Assembly (NCBI GenBank): GCA_964405665.1
Contig: CAYOOT010000035.1
Location: 1 to 27,632 of the forward strand
DNA: 27,632 nucleotides
Source: CAYOOT01 sp964405665
GTDB lineage: Bacteria; Bdellovibrionota_C; UBA2361; SZUA-149; CAZDWZ01
Direction of reading: 5' to 3'
Below the pieces are notes generated by a model. The model was not told the DNA's origin. It saw only the letters and a program-made list of their open reading frames with translations, and did no database searches. Shown piece after piece: positions 7,358 to 14,856 of this stretch; the first letter of the stretch is position 1, and the number at the start of each line of letters is the position of its first letter. Position numbers and translations under genes: made by a program.

Positions 7358-7702
7358 ATGGAAATTAGAAAATTATTTGAAAGAGGTGTTAAGAAAAACG
7401 AAGTTGGTCTTAATAATAATGCGGAACAAGTAAATACTTCTAAAGAAATAATTAAAGAAATCGAACTTGCTAATCAAGAAGCAAGCGGCACAGAAGGAGA
7501 TGATGTCGTAAAACTCTCCGGACTTTCCAGACAATTATTTCAAATTTCTGAAATTGTTGAGGGCGATCAAAGTGCTCAAAGTGAACGTATTGCTCAACTT
7601 AAAAAAGCAATTGCTGATGGAACTTATTCTGTAAGTTCTAATGACCTGGCCAAGTCACTTGTTGATTTTGCTCGAGATCTTCCTGAGCAAAAAGAAATCT
7701 AA
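7358..7702 (+). CDS. flgM: Anti-sigma-28 factor FlgM
   Basis: FlgM holds sigma-28 (FliA) inactive in the cytoplasm until the hook is complete, then is exported through the hook. The 114-aa product is slightly longer than usual and mostly disordered at the N-terminus. The conserved sigma-binding C-terminal half is present: 'DDVVKLSGLSRQLFQ' then 'QSERIAQLKKAIADGTYSVS' and 'NDLAKSLVDFARDL'. The motif of an arginine, a Lys/Ile helix and GTY is typical of the family. It starts 40 nt after flgJ with a purine-rich SD (GGATGGGG). Its position just before flgN matches gamma- and deltaproteobacterial order. Confidence 0.88.
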   Translation: MEIRKLFERGVKKNEVGLNNNAEQVNTSKEIIKEIELANQEASGTEGDDVVKLSGLSRQLFQISEIVEGDQSAQSERIAQLKKAIADGTYSVSSNDLAKSLVDFARDLPEQKEI

Positions 7703-7727
7703 TCAATGTTTTTAGGGCAAGAACAAT

Positions 7728-8246
7728 ATGTTTGATTATAAAAAACTCTATAAAATCATTGAAAAACAATTAATTAATCAAGAAAAGTTGTTGGGCTTAT
7801 TGGCACAAGAAAAAGTTGCTTTGGTAAAATTAAATCAGAATGATTTGGACAAAATAACTGAGGCTAAAGGCAAAGTTCTAGAAGAAATGAATGATTTGGA
7901 AGAAAGAAGAATTCAAATATTTCAAACAATAAGTGAAAGTTTGAAATTGGATCGAGAAGTGAAATTTCAGGATTTGATTGATAATTGCCCGCCAACAGAA
8001 AGCAAAGGGAAGCTGCAACACCTTTGTGATACTTTAAAAGTAATGAGCATCCGAGTTAAAGAAGTAAATTCCAATAATTCTGAATTAATAAAGAGTTCAC
8101 TGGGTTTAGTGGCTTCGACAATTTCCATTATTCGTTCAACTCCAGAAGTAGATTTGCCTACTTATACCAAAGGAGGGAATCTAAGTTCCGGCGATACAGA
8201 AGATCCTGCTTTTGCCAAAAAAAACAATATCATCGGCGAAGCATAG
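7728..8246 (+). CDS. flgN: Flagellar export chaperone FlgN
   Basis: Predicted FlgN-family chaperone, cytoplasmic, for the hook-filament junction proteins FlgK and FlgL. The 172-aa product is almost entirely helical: 'LYKIIEKQLINQEKLLGLLAQEK' at the N-terminus, 'LDKITEAKGKVLEEMNDLEERR' in the middle, then 'CDTLKVMSIRVKEVNSNNSELI' and 'SSLGLVASTISIIR'. This follows the FlgN pattern of three long helices, with an LEERR turn motif in the second. The tail is disordered and acidic. Its location directly after flgM supports the call. FlgK and FlgL are not in the window. It is the last gene of the flagellar block. Confidence 0.82.
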   Translation: MFDYKKLYKIIEKQLINQEKLLGLLAQEKVALVKLNQNDLDKITEAKGKVLEEMNDLEERRIQIFQTISESLKLDREVKFQDLIDNCPPTESKGKLQHLCDTLKVMSIRVKEVNSNNSELIKSSLGLVASTISIIRSTPEVDLPTYTKGGNLSSGDTEDPAFAKKNNIIGEA

Positions 8247-8286
8247 ATAATTTCCATATTTCAACGCTAATTTTGCCACCAATATA

Positions 8287-8298
8287 TGATCATGATCA
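8287..8298. promoter_or_regulatory. Perfect 12-bp palindrome upstream of the mla operon
   Basis: TGATCATGATCA is fully self-complementary and sits ~75 nt before the GTG start of the mlaE-like gene, in a 126-nt spacer that otherwise holds only a second inverted repeat. It could be an operator. No regulator for it can be named. Confidence 0.3.
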
Positions 8299-8322
8299 CA
8301 TCGTTATTGCATTGTGAAAAGG

Positions 8323-8343
8323 TAATGTCTTGAATAGACATTA
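8323..8343. promoter_or_regulatory. 8-bp inverted repeat before the mla operon
   Basis: TAATGTCT-TGAAT-AGACATTA has perfect 8-bp arms and a 5-nt centre, ending 29 nt before the mlaE start. It may be an operator or a leader hairpin. It has no run of T after it, so I do not call it a terminator of the flagellar operon. Confidence 0.35.
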
Positions 8344-8372
8344 TTATCAATAACTTAAGGTTTGGGATCGAG

Positions 8373-9572
8373 GTGGTAAAATTAGGATCATCCTCAATAA
8401 TAGAAAAAAGCAACGCAAATTCTCAAGGAACTCCTTTTGAAAATGGCCCTCCTGTTTTTCAGGTAAATCAATCCGCAGATAATACAGTTATTAGTATCTC
8501 GGGCTCCTGGCGTTTAATTAATTTATCAGAAATTATTGATCAACTTAAAACAATTCCTGCCTCCAAAGATCGAAAAATTATTTTAGATGGACAAGAAATT
8601 AGCGAATTGGATACTTCCGGTGCGATGCTGCTATTGCAATCGGCAATGGGCAGTGAGCGTGATTCCTCAGGCATAGAACTTAAAAATTTTTCAAAAAAAC
8701 ATTTGAATGTTATCGAGTTAGTGCGCCCTTATATTGAAACGACTCAGGGAAAAAAGAAACAAAAAAAAGTGAAGGCCGAAAAATCGCTTGTGAAACTGGG
8801 AAAGGCAACACTCAATTTTTTTAAAGTTACCAAAGATTATCTTCCATTTGTCGGCAAAACCAGTAAAATTATTGCTGAAGATTCTTTAAAGCCCCGCAAC
8901 TTCCGATTTAAGGAATTTTTTGTGCAGCTGGAACAGGTATTTGTCAGCGCCATACCGGTAATTATTTTAGTTACTTTTATGATTGGAGTCGTGGTTTCTT
9001 ATATTTCCGCTGAACAGATAAAAAAATACGGTGCAAATCTTTTTATTGTCGACGGAATTTCCTTGGCGATGTTAAGAGAACTTTCTCCAATTATAGTAGC
9101 AATTATCGTTGCTGGAAGATCCGGCTCTGCTTTTACCGCACAGTTGGGTACAATGAAAATGAACGACGAAATTGACGCGATTACTATTCTGGGACTTTCT
9201 CCTTTTCGGATCTTAGTTGCTCCGCGTTTATTGGCCATAACTTTGACAATTCCCTTGCTAGTTTTTATCGGTGATGTGATTGGAATCGGCGCAGGAATGA
9301 TTATTGCAAATCTGCAACTCAATCTTTCGCCATCAACCTTTATTGATCGATTTTTGGTTGCAGTTCCTGTTCGTTGGGCCTGGTTGGGATTTCTTAAGGC
9401 GCCGATTTTTGCGATATTTATTGCAATAATTGGTTGTCGTAATGGTTTGAATTCAAAAAACAATGCTCGTAGCGTAGGTTTAAATACCACGGCGACTGTG
9501 GTGCAAAGTATTGTTTCAGTAATAATCCTTGATGCAATTTTTGCGGTAATTTTTCAGGAGCTAGATATTTAA
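8373..9572 (+). CDS. mlaE: MlaE-family lipid transporter permease with fused N-terminal STAS (MlaB-like) domain
   Basis: Inner-membrane permease of an MCE-type phospholipid transporter. Of 399 aa, the first ~115 form a STAS domain: 'VISISGSWRLINLSEIIDQL', then 'KIILDGQEISELDTSGAMLL', with the LDTSGA loop typical of MlaB and anti-sigma antagonists. A basic linker (KKKQKKVKAEK) follows, and from about residue 180 comes the MlaE permease with 'QLEQVFVSAIPVIILVTFM', 'LFIVDGISLAMLRELSPIIV' and 'AGRSGSAFTAQLGTMKMNDE', the coupling helix to the ATPase. Five or so membrane segments are visible. GTG start at 8373; the SD is weak (AAGG at 8357-8360). It is followed after 1 nt by mlaF. The fusion places the regulatory STAS on the permease instead of in a separate mlaB. 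Confidence 0.88.
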   Translation: MVKLGSSSIIEKSNANSQGTPFENGPPVFQVNQSADNTVISISGSWRLINLSEIIDQLKTIPASKDRKIILDGQEISELDTSGAMLLLQSAMGSERDSSGIELKNFSKKHLNVIELVRPYIETTQGKKKQKKVKAEKSLVKLGKATLNFFKVTKDYLPFVGKTSKIIAEDSLKPRNFRFKEFFVQLEQVFVSAIPVIILVTFMIGVVVSYISAEQIKKYGANLFIVDGISLAMLRELSPIIVAIIVAGRSGSAFTAQLGTMKMNDEIDAITILGLSPFRILVAPRLLAITLTIPLLVFIGDVIGIGAGMIIANLQLNLSPSTFIDRFLVAVPVRWAWLGFLKAPIFAIFIAIIGCRNGLNSKNNARSVGLNTTATVVQSIVSVIILDAIFAVIFQELDI

Positions 9573-9573
9573 A

Positions 9574-10365
9574 ATGTCGAATCAAGATTTAATTAATGTC
9601 GATTCAGTGGTGACTCGTTTCGGTGAAAATGCAGTGCACGATGGAATAAGTTTTACAGTGCAACGTGGCCTTGTATTTGCTTTAATTGGGGGAAGTGGCA
9701 GTGGCAAATCTGTTCTCTTAAAAGAAATCTTAGGATTGCAAAAACCGGATTCCGGCACTCTCAGTGTATTTGGAGAAAATATTGTAAAGTCCACTGAAGA
9801 ACAATTGCAAAAAATTCGTTCACGTATCGGAGTCTTGTTTCAAAATGGGGCTCTATTTTCGGCGATTAATGCTGCTGAAAATATTGGGGTTCCACTTCGT
9901 GAGCAATCAGATTTACCGGAAAGCTTAATTGAGACTATCACCAACCTTCGATTACAATTTACCGGACTATCGCCTGATACTGCCGATAAAATGCCCAGCG
10001 AACTCTCCGGTGGGATGAGAAAGCGTGTCGCCTTAGCCCGTGCTTTAGCCTTGGAACCAGAATTGTTGTTTTTGGACGAACCAACTTCTGGTCTTGATCC
10101 GATTAATGCCCGCGCCATGGATAAATTGATTCGCACGCTTTGTGATAATTTAGGTCTTACTGTATTTATTGTTACTCATGATTTGGATACGCTCTGGGGC
10201 ATTGTTGATCAGGTAGTGGTCTTGGGTGAAGGGAAAATTATTGCACAAGGAACCGTGGAAGAGATCTCGAAATCTAATAATCAATGGGTTCAAGATTATT
10301 TTTCTTCGGTTGCTATTTCTCGAGATAAACAAAATAAAGATAAGAATAAAACTTTAAAAGTGTGA
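9574..10365 (+). CDS. mlaF: MlaF-like ABC transporter ATPase
   Basis: Cytoplasmic ATPase driving the Mla-type transporter. Walker A is GGSGSGKS (residues 39-46), the Q-loop region is 'GVLFQNGALFSAINAAENI', the signature is 'ELSGGMRKRVALARALA', Walker B is 'ELLFLDEPTSGLDP', and the switch His is in 'IVTHDLDT'. The LSGGM(R/K)KR signature and the 'LFSAINAAENIGVPLRE' segment are typical of the Mla/MCE ATPase subfamily. At 263 aa it is the usual size. It lies 1 nt after the permease gene and 1 nt before the mlaD-like gene, so the three are one operon. The C-terminal 15 residues are lysine-rich and variable. Confidence 0.9.
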   Translation: MSNQDLINVDSVVTRFGENAVHDGISFTVQRGLVFALIGGSGSGKSVLLKEILGLQKPDSGTLSVFGENIVKSTEEQLQKIRSRIGVLFQNGALFSAINAAENIGVPLREQSDLPESLIETITNLRLQFTGLSPDTADKMPSELSGGMRKRVALARALALEPELLFLDEPTSGLDPINARAMDKLIRTLCDNLGLTVFIVTHDLDTLWGIVDQVVVLGEGKIIAQGTVEEISKSNNQWVQDYFSSVAISRDKQNKDKNKTLKV

Positions 10366-10366
10366 A

Positions 10367-11008
10367 ATGGAATCTGAAGCGAAATATACTTTTGTCGGAG
10401 CGGTCGTTGTTTTGGTTTTTGTTGCCTTGATTGCTGCCATCCTTTGGATGTCTACTGATCTGGGAAAGAAAGAAATGCAAAAATATATTGTTTATTTTAA
10501 AGAAAACTCTTTATCAGGATTGGAAAAAGACGGTATCGTAACTATGAAAGGAGTCAAAGTGGGAACCATTGCGGAGCTTAGCATTTTTCCAGAAGATATT
10601 GAAAAAGTCAAAGTTGTTTTAGAAGTAGAAGAGGGAACACCGGTTCGTCAAAATACCGAAGCAGCAATTAATCGTAATTTTCTTACAGGAATTGCTTCAA
10701 TTGATCTAATCCATGGCACTCAAAAAAGTCCGCCCTTAGAGCTGACACCTCCAGGCGAAGATGCTCCAGTGCTTAAAGAAAGCATATCGGAGTTACAGGC
10801 TGTTACTAACTCTTTGTCCGAGACTTTACAGGCAATACGAGATGGAGCAAATGCAGTTAAGTTACAATCTTCTCGGCTGGGAGATGATTTTCATGAAATG
10901 TCCAAGGCTATTTCCCATACCGCAGAAAAATTAGAAAACCCCTCTGCACTTTTGAATGGTCCAAAGAAGAGTGATCTCGGTCCGGGAGAGGAGAAAATAG
11001 TCAAATGA
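10367..11008 (+). CDS. mlaD: MlaD-family MCE-domain protein
   Basis: Substrate-handling MCE subunit, anchored in the inner membrane with its domain in the periplasm. One N-terminal membrane segment (about residues 9-29, FVGAVVVLVFVALIAAILWM) is followed by an MCE beta-barrel domain (about 38-115) with 'YIVYFKENSLSGLEKDGIVT', 'MKGVKVGTIAEL' and 'FLTGIASIDLI'. The tail (130-180) is helical ('ELQAVTNSLSETLQAIRD'), as in the helical pore of hexameric MCE rings. At 213 aa it is short for this transporter group, closer to E. coli MlaD. The ATGA overlap with the next gene (11005) indicates translational coupling. Confidence 0.88.
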   Translation: MESEAKYTFVGAVVVLVFVALIAAILWMSTDLGKKEMQKYIVYFKENSLSGLEKDGIVTMKGVKVGTIAELSIFPEDIEKVKVVLEVEEGTPVRQNTEAAINRNFLTGIASIDLIHGTQKSPPLELTPPGEDAPVLKESISELQAVTNSLSETLQAIRDGANAVKLQSSRLGDDFHEMSKAISHTAEKLENPSALLNGPKKSDLGPGEEKIVK

Positions 11009-11634
11009 AAATAGTAAGTCAGATTTTTTTTATTTTAATGTTTGTTGGAATAACTAGTGGCTGTATTATGCCCTTTAAAACTCAGCAATCTCCAAGAATG
11101 ATTTATGTTTTGGGGGATCAGATCAAATTTAACGGAGAAAGCTCTGCCAAAAAAATACCTGTAAGCCTCTGGATAACTGAGACTGAAAGTTCTTCATTAA
11201 TTGATAGCCAAAAAATTATTTTTAGTAGGGAAGCCTCTTCTCGTGGTGAATATCAGTTTGCTTCTTGGGCCGAACCGCCGCCAACTCGTTTTACCGAGCT
11301 TTTAGAACAAGCTTTTACAAACTGTGGAACTTTTAAATCGGTTTTTGTTGGCAGGAATTTAGTACAAGCTGATGTTTCCCTCAATACCAAAATTTTAGAA
11401 TTATATCATGATGCTGCAGTAGAACCACCCTTAGTGCGAGTTCAAGTTTCCGCAATTCTCTTAGATCTTCAATCACGAAATATTATTGCGAAAAATACTT
11501 TTGAAAAAAATTCAGCGATCGAAGAAAATAATGCTAAAGGTGCGGTTCAAGGATTTGACAGAGCAGTAGAAGAAATAATTAAGGAAATAATAATTTGGGC
11601 CTCAGAGCAAAAATTTCATGGCTTCTCCAAATAA
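11005..11634 (+). CDS. ABC-type transport auxiliary lipoprotein (PqiC/MlaX-like)
   Basis: Predicted lipoprotein of 209 aa with signal 'IFFILMFVGITSGC' (lipid Cys at residue 20). The body matches the ABC_trans_aux family: a first strand 'MIYVLGDQIKF', 'YQFASWAEPPPTRFTELLEQ' (the Y...W...P..R segment followed by an amphipathic helix), and a late 'VRVQVSAILLDLQSRNIIA' strand pair. Family members such as PqiC sit at the outer membrane as the receiving partner of MCE proteins. Being last in the operon after mlaD and coupled to it by 4-nt overlap supports that role. MlaA and MlaC are not present here. The exact family name is an inference from pattern. Confidence 0.75.
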   Translation: MKIVSQIFFILMFVGITSGCIMPFKTQQSPRMIYVLGDQIKFNGESSAKKIPVSLWITETESSSLIDSQKIIFSREASSRGEYQFASWAEPPPTRFTELLEQAFTNCGTFKSVFVGRNLVQADVSLNTKILELYHDAAVEPPLVRVQVSAILLDLQSRNIIAKNTFEKNSAIEENNAKGAVQGFDRAVEEIIKEIIIWASEQKFHGFSK

Positions 11635-11690
11635 TGCCCAGTTAAATGCTGGCTAACTTTAAATAAGAAGACTTTTTAATTGGCAGCAAG

Positions 11691-11719
11691 TTGCCTTGAT
11701 AAAATAAACTTATTGTAAT
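11691..11719 (+). promoter_or_regulatory. Candidate sigma-70 promoter of serA
   Basis: TTGCCT (11691-11696), 17-nt spacing, TGTAAT (11714-11719). The -10 hexamer sits inside the inverted repeat CTTATT-GT-AATAAG (11709-11722), a possible operator. Predicted start is near 11726, which would make the serA leader about 27 nt long, beginning at a hairpin. Confidence 0.4.
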
Positions 11720-11727
11720 AAGCTTAT

Positions 11728-11751
11728 ACCTCAATTGTTATTGAGGTTTTT
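11728..11751 (+). promoter_or_regulatory. Hairpin sequestering the serA Shine-Dalgarno
   Basis: ACCTCAAT (11728-11735), loop TGTT, ATTGAGGT (11740-11747): a perfect 8-bp stem followed directly by a T-run (11747-11751). The right arm contains the SD GAGG (11743-11746) that lies 6 nt before ATG 11753. The same structure therefore resembles a small intrinsic terminator and also occludes the ribosome-binding site. Confidence 0.55.
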
Positions 11752-11752
11752 C

Positions 11753-12982
11753 ATGTCTAAAAAATTTTCATATCCTAAAGAAAAAATTAAAATTGCTCTT
11801 TTAGAAAAAATTCATCCTGCAGCAAAAGATTGTTTCAAAGATGCAGGCTATGATGCAGAACTAATTAATAACGCATTAGATGAAAAAGATTTAAAGGAAC
11901 TAATTAATAGTGTTCATATATTAGGTGTTCGATCCAGAACTAAAGTTTACAAAGCACAATTAGAAAATTCTGCAAAACTGCTTGCGATCGGCTGTTTTAG
12001 TGTAGGCACCGATCAAGTCGATCTTGATGTTGCCCGGAGTAAAGGCGTGGTGGTTTATAACGCTCCCTATAGTAGCACCAGAAGTGTGGCAGAACTTGCT
12101 TTAGCTAATATCATTAGTCTTGCTCGCAGAATGCCGGATAAAAGTGCAAAAATGCATATGGGAGTTTGGGAAAAATTAGCCACAGGAGCTGTGGAAGTGC
12201 GAGGTAAAAAACTAGGTATTATCGGCTATGGTCATATTGGACAACAAGTGGCCATTCTTGCTGAATCTATCGGAATGGATGTTTATTTTTATGACGTAGT
12301 AAAAAAACTCCCTCTTGGTCGATCTAAACAACTTGATTCCTTAGAAATAATGCTTCCTAAAGTTGATTTTGTTTCTTTACATGTGCCAGGAAGTGCTGAA
12401 ACAAAAAATATGATCAGCGAAAAGCAACTTCAATTAATGAAGCCAGGAAGTTGTTTAATTAATTTAAGTAGAGGAAATGTTGTATGCATTGAGGACTTAG
12501 TAAAAGCTTTAAAAGAAAAACATTTAGGCGGGGCGGCACTGGATGTATTTCCCGAAGAACCAATTGGCGCAGTCGATAAATTTAGCTCCAGCTTACTTGG
12601 CCTAGAAAATGTAATTTTAACCCCTCATATTGGCGGGAGCACGGAAGAGGCCCAGAAAAATATTGGAATTGAAGTTGCTTATTCTTTAATTAATTATTTG
12701 GATTTTGGAACAACAGAAGGAGCAGTTAACTTTCCTTCAATTCATCTTCCGCACATGCATGATTCTCATCGAATTTTGTATATTCATCAAAATTTACCTG
12801 GTGCGCTTGCAGAGGTTACACAAATTATTACGCAAGTAGGAGCTAATATTAATGCTCAATATTTAAATACCTATCAAGACATTGGTTACTTAATTATGGA
12901 TATTAATGAAAAGATTTCAGAAGAAGTGAGAGCTAAAATTTCAGTTCTTCCAAAAGCAATAAAAACAAGAATATTATTTTAA
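11753..12982 (+). CDS. serA: D-3-phosphoglycerate dehydrogenase
   Basis: Oxidises 3-phosphoglycerate to 3-phosphohydroxypyruvate with NAD+, the first step of serine synthesis; cytoplasmic. I use ATG 11753 (SD TTGAGG) rather than the upstream TTG at 11735; this gives 409 aa, almost exactly the E. coli SerA length (410). Motifs: 'SRTKVYKAQLENSAKLLAIG', 'GKKLGIIGYGHIGQQ' (Rossmann GxGxxG near residue 156), the catalytic Arg in 'NLSRGNVV', Glu in 'DVFPEEP' and His in 'LTPHIGGSTEEAQ'. The C-terminal ACT domain (from about 335: 'ILYIHQNLPGALAEVTQIIT') is the serine-feedback site. It lacks the extra intervening domain of the long SerA forms, so it is E. coli-type. It appears monocistronic. Confidence 0.95.
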   Translation: MSKKFSYPKEKIKIALLEKIHPAAKDCFKDAGYDAELINNALDEKDLKELINSVHILGVRSRTKVYKAQLENSAKLLAIGCFSVGTDQVDLDVARSKGVVVYNAPYSSTRSVAELALANIISLARRMPDKSAKMHMGVWEKLATGAVEVRGKKLGIIGYGHIGQQVAILAESIGMDVYFYDVVKKLPLGRSKQLDSLEIMLPKVDFVSLHVPGSAETKNMISEKQLQLMKPGSCLINLSRGNVVCIEDLVKALKEKHLGGAALDVFPEEPIGAVDKFSSSLLGLENVILTPHIGGSTEEAQKNIGIEVAYSLINYLDFGTTEGAVNFPSIHLPHMHDSHRILYIHQNLPGALAEVTQIITQVGANINAQYLNTYQDIGYLIMDINEKISEEVRAKISVLPKAIKTRILF

Positions 12983-12996
12983 CCTCGGTTAATTTT

Positions 12997-13386
12997 GTGT
13001 CAGAAAAAAAAGAAGTTCGTTCAAAACTAGAAGCTGGATTAATTACTGCAATGCAGGCACTGGATAATCAGATTGCCCGCTCTGTGGAAAGAACCCCCGA
13101 GCAAAGAGAAGAGCATGGAGTACAAAAATGGGAGCCGATGGCTCAGCGTGTGGAGCAGATTTGTGTTTTGTTAATCAATGCCTTGGGGGACGAAGAGATT
13201 CGCTTAGATTCTGTGGTTGTTCTTGCTCAAGCACTTAGTAAGGCCCTTTTTATGATAGTAGATGACTTAGAAGGAGTGGATCTGGGCCAAGTTCGCACTG
13301 CATATTGTTTAGATGCCTTGGAAAATATTTTAAATGATGCAGAACGAGCTAAAAAACTTCTCAAAGGTGAAGCTGAACTGATGTAG
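12997..13386 (+). CDS. Conserved-looking hypothetical protein, 129 aa, all-helical
   Basis: I do not recognise this protein. It starts at GTG 12997 with only a weak SD, 14 nt after the serA stop, so it may be translated from the serA transcript. It is predicted to be mostly helical and moderately acidic: 'KLEAGLITAMQALDNQIA', 'KWEPMAQRVEQICVLLINAL', 'LDSVVVLAQALSKALFMIVDDL' and a terminal 'ALENILNDAERAKKLLKGE'. No signal peptide or membrane segment. The regular amphipathic helices suggest a real soluble protein, perhaps a small helical-bundle adaptor. It converges with the minus-strand gene ending at 13393 across 6 nt. Confidence 0.6.
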   Translation: MSEKKEVRSKLEAGLITAMQALDNQIARSVERTPEQREEHGVQKWEPMAQRVEQICVLLINALGDEEIRLDSVVVLAQALSKALFMIVDDLEGVDLGQVRTAYCLDALENILNDAERAKKLLKGEAELM

Positions 13387-13392
13387 TTTTTC

Positions 13393-13683
13393 TTACTGCA
13401 TCCAGGGCAGTTCTTTTTCCAAATTATCAAGCATATTGGATAAACTTACTCCAGGAGGGGCAAGGACTACTCCTCCTTTAATACTTTCAGCCAGGCTAGA
13501 AAGTGCCACTGATTGTTCCAGATTATTTCCTGAAACCTCTAATTGTTCAATCCGGTCGCCGCCAATTTCTTCCAGATTTTCTTCAATATCCTCTGGATTA
13601 GTAGCAACTACAAGTAGTCTATGCCCCTTTACTTCTATCGAGGCAGGTTGATCGTTTACATATGGAATAAAATAAGTTGTCAT
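13393..13683 (-). CDS. Small acidic hypothetical protein, 96 aa
   Basis: Unrecognised. The minus-strand frame starts at ATG 13683 and has the composition of a real protein: a beta-like opening 'TTYFIPYVNDQPASIEVKGH', 'RLLVVATNPEDIEENLEEIG', then an acidic helix and a C-terminal 'NMLDNLEKELPWMQ'. The overlapping plus-strand frame (13436-13651) is serine/proline-rich in the way of an antisense shadow. No SD is evident. There is no signal peptide. The gene is transcribed away from the SPFH genes but in the same direction, 132 nt downstream of them. It could be the last member of that minus-strand unit or have its own promoter. Confidence 0.55.
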   Translation of the reverse strand: MTTYFIPYVNDQPASIEVKGHRLLVVATNPEDIEENLEEIGGDRIEQLEVSGNNLEQSVALSSLAESIKGGVVLAPPGVSLSNMLDNLEKELPWMQ

Positions 13684-13815
13684 ACGAGTTTTAATGTAAT
13701 TACGATATTTGAGATTAGCAAGTATATGATAGAGATCACTTAGAGAAACAGTGAGTAATTTTGTTCTTATTTTTTATTGGAGTAAGAATAAGGATTCTAT
13801 ATTAAGTAATTTTTC

Positions 13816-14838
13816 TTACTTTCCTGACAATTTCTCTGCGCCAAACACTTGTAAGAGTTGATTTAAATTGGTGCTTTTTAAATCTAAAGTATTGGAGCCA
13901 TTAGGCAAAAGTAGGATTTTTTTGTTTTGCAAGGCTTCAGCAATTTTTAGTTTTACCATTACTTCACCGCCTTGACTCGCTAAAGCTTTATTCATTTCAG
14001 TAATACCTTTTGCTTCAGCTTCAGCTTCTGCTCTAATTGCTTCGGCATATTTTGTTTGCTGTTCAAAATATGCATCAGCTTCAATTCTTGTTCTTTGAAA
14101 ATCGCCATCAGCTTGAGCAGTCATTTGATTGACCTGACCCTTAGCTTGTTCAACTTTTTTTAGATATTCCTCAGTTGAGGCTAGAGCTTCAGATTTTAAT
14201 CTTTCCGCATCTTGGTCTGCCACTTTTCTGCTTTCAATGGCTGCTTGGTACTCTTCATTAAAGCGGTAATCTTTGGTGGAAACATTTTCTACTTTGATCC
14301 CATAAGGCAGTAATGCTCCATTGAGAGCATTTTGAACTTGTTCCGATTTTTTCTCTCTGATATCGGCAATATAAAATTCTTCTGTTTTTAATTCTCCGAA
14401 AATATCTCTGGTGATACTTCGAGAAATTGTGCGAACAATATTATCTTTTAAAGAGTCATCATCCAAAGCGACATTTTGAATGATAAAAGGCGCTTTCTCT
14501 GGTAGAATACGAAAGGAAATAATAATATCTAATCCAATATCATTGCCATCGATAGTTTTGAATTTCATTTGATCGTCGTTACCACGATCTCCTCGTTTAG
14601 GATCTGATGTCATTTCTAAATTTTGTAAACGCGTATCCAAGGTATGCCATTCCTGAAACGGAGGAAAAACTAAATAAGAAGAACCGGCACCAAAAACTTC
14701 CTCTTGTACTCCTGATTTTCCAAAAAGAGCGATTTTCTTTACCAGCACACCAACTTCTGTTGCGCCTGTTGTTTTTAAGCAACTAATATTTCCTAAGGAC
14801 AATAAAATTAATATTGTTAGCAGAATAATTCTTTTCAT
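13816..14838 (-). CDS. SPFH/Band-7 domain lipoprotein (HflC-like partner)
   Basis: Predicted lipoprotein of 340 aa: signal 'ILLTILILLSLGNISC' with lipid Cys at about residue 20. An SPFH domain follows (about 28-195), with 'VGVLVKKIALFGKSGVQEEV', 'FPPFQEWHTLDTRLQ', 'TIDGNDIGLDIIISFRI' and 'IRTISRSITRDIFGELKTEEFY'-type core. Then comes a long charged coiled-coil (200-290: 'ESRKVADQDAERLKSEALAS', alanine/glutamate-rich). The C-terminus 'PNGSNTLDLKSTNLNQLL' echoes the neighbour's 'PNGFNPLDLNRMMKMF'. SPFH proteins oligomerise into cage-like membrane scaffolds. Here the lipid anchor replaces the usual N-terminal helix, keeping the domain on the periplasmic side. No ftsH or nfeD is adjacent. It is 18 nt downstream of its paralogue, so co-transcription is likely. 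Confidence 0.85.
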   Translation of the reverse strand: MKRIILLTILILLSLGNISCLKTTGATEVGVLVKKIALFGKSGVQEEVFGAGSSYLVFPPFQEWHTLDTRLQNLEMTSDPKRGDRGNDDQMKFKTIDGNDIGLDIIISFRILPEKAPFIIQNVALDDDSLKDNIVRTISRSITRDIFGELKTEEFYIADIREKKSEQVQNALNGALLPYGIKVENVSTKDYRFNEEYQAAIESRKVADQDAERLKSEALASTEEYLKKVEQAKGQVNQMTAQADGDFQRTRIEADAYFEQQTKYAEAIRAEAEAEAKGITEMNKALASQGGEVMVKLKIAEALQNKKILLLPNGSNTLDLKSTNLNQLLQVFGAEKLSGK

Positions 14839-14856
14839 AGTTTTTGTTCTCCAGTG

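Noticed and set aside
8280..8320. Second sigma-54 promoter upstream of the mla operon (ATTGCA)
   Set aside because: The -24 GG element is missing at the required spacing.
13436..13651. Plus-strand ORF over the 13393-13683 minus-strand gene
   Set aside because: Serine/proline-rich shadow composition and no SD; the minus frame reads like a protein.
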